Assembly (NCBI RefSeq): GCF_000430665.1
Contig: NZ_KE387189.1
Span: 83,039 to 131,237, forward strand
Reading direction: 5' to 3'
Source: Aquimarina muelleri DSM 19832
GTDB lineage: Bacteria; Bacteroidota; Bacteroidia; Flavobacteriales; Flavobacteriaceae
Length of the DNA stretch: 48,199 nucleotides
This document shows, one piece after another, positions 44,724 through 48,199 of the stretch (position 1 is its first letter; every line of letters starts with the position of its first letter). Made by a program: the position numbers and the translations under genes. The notes under the pieces were generated by a model. It ran no database searches. It was not told where the DNA came from and saw only the letters and a list, made by a program, of their open reading frames with translations.

Positions 44724-45923
44724 ATGATTGAGTCGATATTGAAAAAAACGAATATTTTTGCATTTTTCTTAATTCCAATTGGTCTTTTTTTAAGAGAACA
44801 CTGGAGTAGTAAGTTTCTATTGTTCTTTGTAATAACGTCTATAATAATTTATAGAAAAAATTTAATATACAATTTTTTGTGTTTATTCAAAGAGTTTTGG
44901 TATAAAGCTTTGCTACTATTCTTATTGATCAATTTGATATCATTAAGCTATTCTGATAATGTTCTTCTTGGAACAGAAAGATTGAGTTTTGTGGGGTTAT
45001 CTTTAATTTTTCCAATTTTCTTTTTGTCTATAAAAAACAATGTTTTAATAAAAGAATATTTCTTAATTTTTTTCTCATTATCAACACTAATACACGCTTC
45101 TTTAGTTGTTTTTTTCTTAACATATCAGCATATAATTAATGATTTAACTTTTATAGATATATACAATAAATATGGATATCTAAATTTTGAAAATTTTTTT
45201 GGATTTTCAGGCATTAATGGAATGTATTATTCCTTAGTTTTAGTGTTTTCATACACACATTTTTTATTTTATTTAAAAGATAATAAGATAAAAAATGTAG
45301 TTAAATACGGTTTATTTTTTCTATCAACAACTATTACTTTTTTAGTACTACTTTTAATAGATATTAAAATGGCATATGCAGGTTTGTTATTAGCAATTAT
45401 TTATTTTATTTTAACTTTAAAAATAAAAACTTTTTTTAAGATATTTTTCCTATCCTTTGTAGCTTTAATAGGAGTGTATAAAACTATAATTTCGCCATCA
45501 CCAAGAATTAAAAGATTTATTGAAATAGGCGATCCAACAAGACTCAATAATTATAAATCAAGCTTTGACGTAATTTGGGATAATTTGTTTTTAGGAGTTG
45601 GTCTTGGAGATGAGTTAACCGAAATTCAAAAAGTCAGAAAGGATTTTTATATTGTAGAAAGTAAACATAATGCTCATAATGAATTTATTGAAATTACTTT
45701 AGGATCTGGAGTAATTGGTTTAACCATGTTTATTTTCTTTTTGGTTAATATTTATTTAAGAGCATTTAGAAATAAAAATCATCTATTCATCATTTTTTTA
45801 TTTTTAATTAGCGGTTTCTTCATGATAGAATCAGTCTTAGTTAGACATTATGGAATATTGTTTACTTCATTTTTTCTATCTTATTTTCTACTTTTTGAAA
45901 ATAAAGAAAAAGAAGAGATGTAA
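44724..45923 (+). CDS. O-antigen ligase family protein (Wzy_C domain)
   Basis: A 399-residue inner-membrane protein with about 11 hydrophobic segments. The large periplasmic loop near the C-terminus has FLGVGLGDELTEIQKVRKDF and the motif HNAHNEFIEITLGSGVIGL, the His-containing signature of the Wzy_C family, which includes WaaL ligases and some Wzy polymerases. Together with the preceding Wzy-like protein it gives one polymerase and one ligase candidate; which does which cannot be decided from sequence. It starts 29 bases after the wzy-like stop and ends the plus-strand locus; a 115-base gap without a convincing terminator separates it from the convergent lipoprotein gene. Confidence 0.8.
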   Translation: MIESILKKTNIFAFFLIPIGLFLREHWSSKFLLFFVITSIIIYRKNLIYNFLCLFKEFWYKALLLFLLINLISLSYSDNVLLGTERLSFVGLSLIFPIFFLSIKNNVLIKEYFLIFFSLSTLIHASLVVFFLTYQHIINDLTFIDIYNKYGYLNFENFFGFSGINGMYYSLVLVFSYTHFLFYLKDNKIKNVVKYGLFFLSTTITFLVLLLIDIKMAYAGLLLAIIYFILTLKIKTFFKIFFLSFVALIGVYKTIISPSPRIKRFIEIGDPTRLNNYKSSFDVIWDNLFLGVGLGDELTEIQKVRKDFYIVESKHNAHNEFIEITLGSGVIGLTMFIFFLVNIYLRAFRNKNHLFIIFLFLISGFFMIESVLVRHYGILFTSFFLSYFLLFENKEKEEM

Positions 45924-46038
45924 TTATTTTGCCATTTTTTTGAGTATCATTTTGGACATCTAAATAAATGACGTAAGATTTTATGACAGAGATTTAGAGT
46001 AAAAACTCCCTTTTTTCTCTACTGGATTAGGTGTTTTT

Positions 46039-47442
46039 TTAATAAAAAGAATATTCCCTAAAATTAATTATACCATTATTTTGGCATTCTTTTTCCTCCA
46101 ATAAGACTTTGGTTTTTTCAGAGTTTGAATCTAATAGTATTTTGTGAATTTTAACATTTTCAGGAAATAATTTTTCTTTCAATAAGTTAGCGTTACTATC
46201 AAACTTTTTTAATAATATAGTATTCCTTTGTTTACAACCAGATACAAAAAACTCATCTCCTGAAGTGAAAGTTAGATTAGAACAAGATATGTGAAAGTCA
46301 ACAGATTTGGGGATATTCAATTCACCTCCCTCAAAATTTAAAGCATAAATCCTAAATTCATTTTCTGGAGGAACAATATAAACCCGTTGATTCTTCTCGT
46401 TAAAATCAAACATATTTAAGTTATAATAAGATTGATAATATGTACTCAAATCAGAATAATTAGGATTTCTAGTCCAAATAGTAGATAAAAAAGAGGAGTC
46501 CATTCTTAAAACTTTAACAGAAACTCTAAAATCTACAGTTCCAATAATCCAATCACCATTATTGGCTTTTGCCATTTTAATGCCAGTTCCTCCTTGTTCA
46601 GATATTATTTTATCTTCTATAATGTCTCCTTCAAGGTTTAGTTTCAAAAGCCAAGTGTTACGACTATTTATTCCTTTTCCACCAATGAAAAATAACTCTT
46701 CATTAAATAAATAACTGGATGATATATAATGATCATCATATCTATTCTCATTATTTTCATATTTATAGTCTTTAACAAAATTTCCATTATTATCAATTAC
46801 TACAAAATAACTTAACCATCCATCTTGTTTACGACCTGTTTCAGTTTCGTATCTATGACGAATATTATAACTCACAAAAACTTTATCATTTATTACTGTA
46901 ATACTTCCAAAACTTATATAGAGTATAGTTTTATTTAATGGTAAAAAAAATGTTGAAGTTGTATATAACTCACTTCCTGATGAATCATATTTGGTGAGAT
47001 TTAATTTATTTTTCTCATTTTCAAATAAAACATAAAGGTTGTTTTCTTCAGAAATAGTCCAATCAATAATATTTGTATTTTCTTCACAGGAAATGGAATT
47101 TTGTATTTCACCTATACCTTCTTGATTTTCTATTATTTTAATTTTTTTTTCTACAGTATCAGATTTATCTTGTTTAAAAGAAGTTAATTTTATATTGTAA
47201 TCTCCAACTTTTGTATAAGAAAATGTAGGATTTTTTTCTTCTGATGTACTTACCTCAAAGTCCCATATGTATTTTTCGGAGTTTGTAGAACAATTCTCGA
47301 AAGAGATTTCTTCCCCTGTAAAATATGTTGTTTCAGAAGTTTCAAAACAAGCTTTTGGATTTAATTCAATTGTTTTATCATCATCATTGTCACATTGATA
47401 TAAAAGTACAACTATTGGAAGCCACTTAATAATTTTTTTCAT
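46039..47442 (-). CDS. PKD-domain lipoprotein, probably surface exposed
   Basis: A 467-residue lipoprotein. The signal MKKIIKWLPIVVLLYQC leads to Cys17, followed by DNDDDKT, an acidic run like the lipoprotein export signal that sends Bacteroidota lipoproteins to the cell surface. Residues about 27-106 are a PKD domain (YFTGEEISFENCS, YIWDFEVSTSEEKNPTFSYT, VGDYNIKLTS). The remainder (about 115-467) has repeated strand motifs such as NDKVFVSYNI, EELFFIGGKGINSRNTWLLK and NGDWIIGTVD, compatible with a beta-propeller. Function is unknown; adhesion or ligand binding is a guess from the domains. It is convergent with the polysaccharide genes and lies beside insertion-sequence debris. Confidence 0.8.
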   Translation of the reverse strand: MKKIIKWLPIVVLLYQCDNDDDKTIELNPKACFETSETTYFTGEEISFENCSTNSEKYIWDFEVSTSEEKNPTFSYTKVGDYNIKLTSFKQDKSDTVEKKIKIIENQEGIGEIQNSISCEENTNIIDWTISEENNLYVLFENEKNKLNLTKYDSSGSELYTTSTFFLPLNKTILYISFGSITVINDKVFVSYNIRHRYETETGRKQDGWLSYFVVIDNNGNFVKDYKYENNENRYDDHYISSSYLFNEELFFIGGKGINSRNTWLLKLNLEGDIIEDKIISEQGGTGIKMAKANNGDWIIGTVDFRVSVKVLRMDSSFLSTIWTRNPNYSDLSTYYQSYYNLNMFDFNEKNQRVYIVPPENEFRIYALNFEGGELNIPKSVDFHISCSNLTFTSGDEFFVSGCKQRNTILLKKFDSNANLLKEKLFPENVKIHKILLDSNSEKTKVLLEEKECQNNGIINFREYSFY

Positions 47443-47554
47443 AATTTGATTACTTAATAAATTTAGGGGTATTAGTTACTACTTGACCTGACACTTCGAA
47501 AAGAGCTTTTAAGCTATCTAATACAATTAGATTTTCTTTTACTAAAAGTACACT
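47443..47554. other. Spacer between the lipoprotein gene and the IS481 remnant
   Basis: About 110 bases that must hold the promoter of the minus-strand lipoprotein gene. I see only a weak TAAATTTA at the expected place and no full TAnnTTTG. The minus-strand sequence TGTCAGGTCAAGT near 47483-47495 could be one end of the decayed IS481-type element, but the matching end is not found. Confidence 0.3.
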
Positions 47555-47885
47555 TAATTTTGAAAATCTGCAAAGGCATTTTTCCCTAGCATTATTTTCC
47601 AGTGTGCACTCTTTCACAATTATATCATTCTATCCACTGATTCAGATTGGTTTGTAATTTTTCGATGGTGTTTATACTTTTTTCGAAAAGCTCCCTAGAA
47701 GAACTCTTGTTGCATGGTTTTATGGAATCGCTCACAAATACCTTTGGTTTGTAGGTTTTTTGCTTCGGTTTTTAGTATGAGCTACGTTTTCTATTGTAAG
47801 ATATAGCTGATATTAGTGATGTTACTGTTTACCAAAATATTCAGTGCCTCTATCAGTTAAACCTGAATTATGCAATAGGGTTTAA
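47555..47885 (-). pseudogene. Decayed IS481-family transposase fragment
   Basis: Read on the minus strand, pieces of an integrase-core transposase appear in the right order but in shifting frames with internal stops. They are LTDRGTEYFGKQ (around the second catalytic Asp), YQLYLTIENVAHTK, a piece KKPTNQ, GICERFHKTMQQEF (with the catalytic Glu), FRKK, INTIEKLQTNLNQWIE, YNCERVHTGK and GKMPLQIF. This order matches the C-terminal half of IS481-type transposases of Bacteroidota. At least three frameshifts and several stop codons make it non-functional. The N-terminal half is missing at the point where the IS1380-type element begins. Confidence 0.82.
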
Positions 47886-47944
47886 ATTATTGCTATTCCT
47901 ATTGATTATTACTAGCTTTAGGTTATATTTTAAATTTCACCCAT

Positions 47945-48199
47945 ATGGTTAACCTTCCTATTGAGTATTCAGATAAACAAGTCACTCCTTTTGGGGGTAT
48001 GAGTTTGATGAAAAGATTTATAGATCAAACAGGGATTCGGGAGTATATGTCTGAATTAGATTTACCTGAACCCGGTTCTAATCGTGGCTATTCACCGGAG
48101 CATATTATAGAATCTTTTTGGTTAGGTATTTGGACAGGAGCTTCTCGTTATATTCATTGTGATTGGTTGCGTTATGATAAGACACTTCATTCCATTTTT
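47945..48199 (+). CDS. IS1380-family transposase, N-terminal part (runs off the window)
   Basis: An open frame of 85 codons from ATG at 47945 to the last base, with no stop. The sequence MVNLPIEYSDKQVTPFGGMS, LMKRFIDQTGIREYM, EPGSNRGYSPEHIIESFWLG and IWTGASRYIHCDWLRYDKTL is typical of the start of IS1380-family DDE transposases. No frameshift is visible, so the element may be intact beyond the window. It faces away from the IS481 remnant. The left end of the element should lie between about 47882 and 47944; a TTAA at 47882-47885 is a possible target site, but I could not identify the terminal inverted repeat with confidence. Confidence 0.88.
   Translation, partial: MVNLPIEYSDKQVTPFGGMSLMKRFIDQTGIREYMSELDLPEPGSNRGYSPEHIIESFWLGIWTGASRYIHCDWLRYDKTLHSIF

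Noticed and set aside
45990..46020. Possible terminator after the O-antigen ligase gene (GAGT, AAAA, ACTC then a T-run)
   Set aside because: The stem is only four base pairs, too weak to support as a terminator without transcript data.
48001..48199. Possible restriction or defence gene at the right end
   Set aside because: The reading frame from 47945 matches the N-terminus of IS1380-family transposases.

Overview
The window looks like a chromosomal segment of a marine-type member of the Bacteroidota, class Flavobacteriia, possibly Aquimarina-like (the genus is an inference). The support is AT-rich DNA, a SprB/SprF-type gliding adhesin operon with a type IX secretion system (T9SS) type B sorting domain, flavobacterial versions of Tex, TatA, DUF4837 and DUF6909, and several TAnnTTTG promoter boxes. 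I saw no rRNA, tRNA or CRISPR.

Region 1 (1-16.6 kb) is a gliding/adhesion operon. It holds the 3' part of a gene with a tandem SPOR-like duplication, a 4859-residue secreted adhesin built of SprB-type repeats with a type B C-terminal sorting domain, and a PorP/SprF outer-membrane partner. It closes with a 24-bp perfect bidirectional terminator. The order matches the Flavobacterium johnsoniae layout (sprD-position gene, sprB, sprF). The adhesin also has a higher-order architecture, with recognisable module blocks recurring about every 1.8-2.0 kb.

Region 2 (16.6-29.6 kb) is conserved housekeeping: a DoxX-like membrane protein, DNA polymerase III delta prime, phosphoglycerate kinase, an MltD-like lytic transglycosylase, a DUF4837 lipoprotein, Tex, TatA, an M23 peptidase, a GH3-type acyl-adenylating enzyme and a DUF6909 protein whose C-terminal half carries nucleoside-phosphorylase-like motifs.

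Region 3 (29.6-45.9 kb) is a surface polysaccharide (O-antigen type) locus on the plus strand: Wzz-like protein, phosphomannose isomerase, dTDP-L-rhamnose genes rfbBACD, then genes for a diacetamido/acetamidino uronic acid (WbpD-, WbpB-, HisH2-, HisF2-, WbpG- and WbpI-like), a Wzx flippase, a hexapeptide acyltransferase, one GT4 glycosyltransferase, a Wzy-like polymerase and an O-antigen-ligase-family protein. Wzx, the acyltransferase and the HisH/HisF/WbpG group are interleaved. The HisF-like protein lacks the first catalytic Asp of true HisF, so the HisH/HisF pair probably feeds ammonia to the WbpG-like amidotransferase and does not make histidine. Homologues of WbpA and WbpE and a priming transferase are not in the window.

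Region 4 (45.9-48.2 kb) is the variable flank of that locus: a minus-strand PKD lipoprotein with an acidic export-type N-terminus, a decayed IS481-family transposase on the minus strand and, abutting it, the intact start of an IS1380-family transposase that runs off the window. I found no clearly new defence or mobile system. The most unusual points are the hierarchical repeat structure of the adhesin, the HisF active-site loss, the DUF6909 motif match and a 26-bp perfect hairpin at the 3' end of the wzy-like gene.
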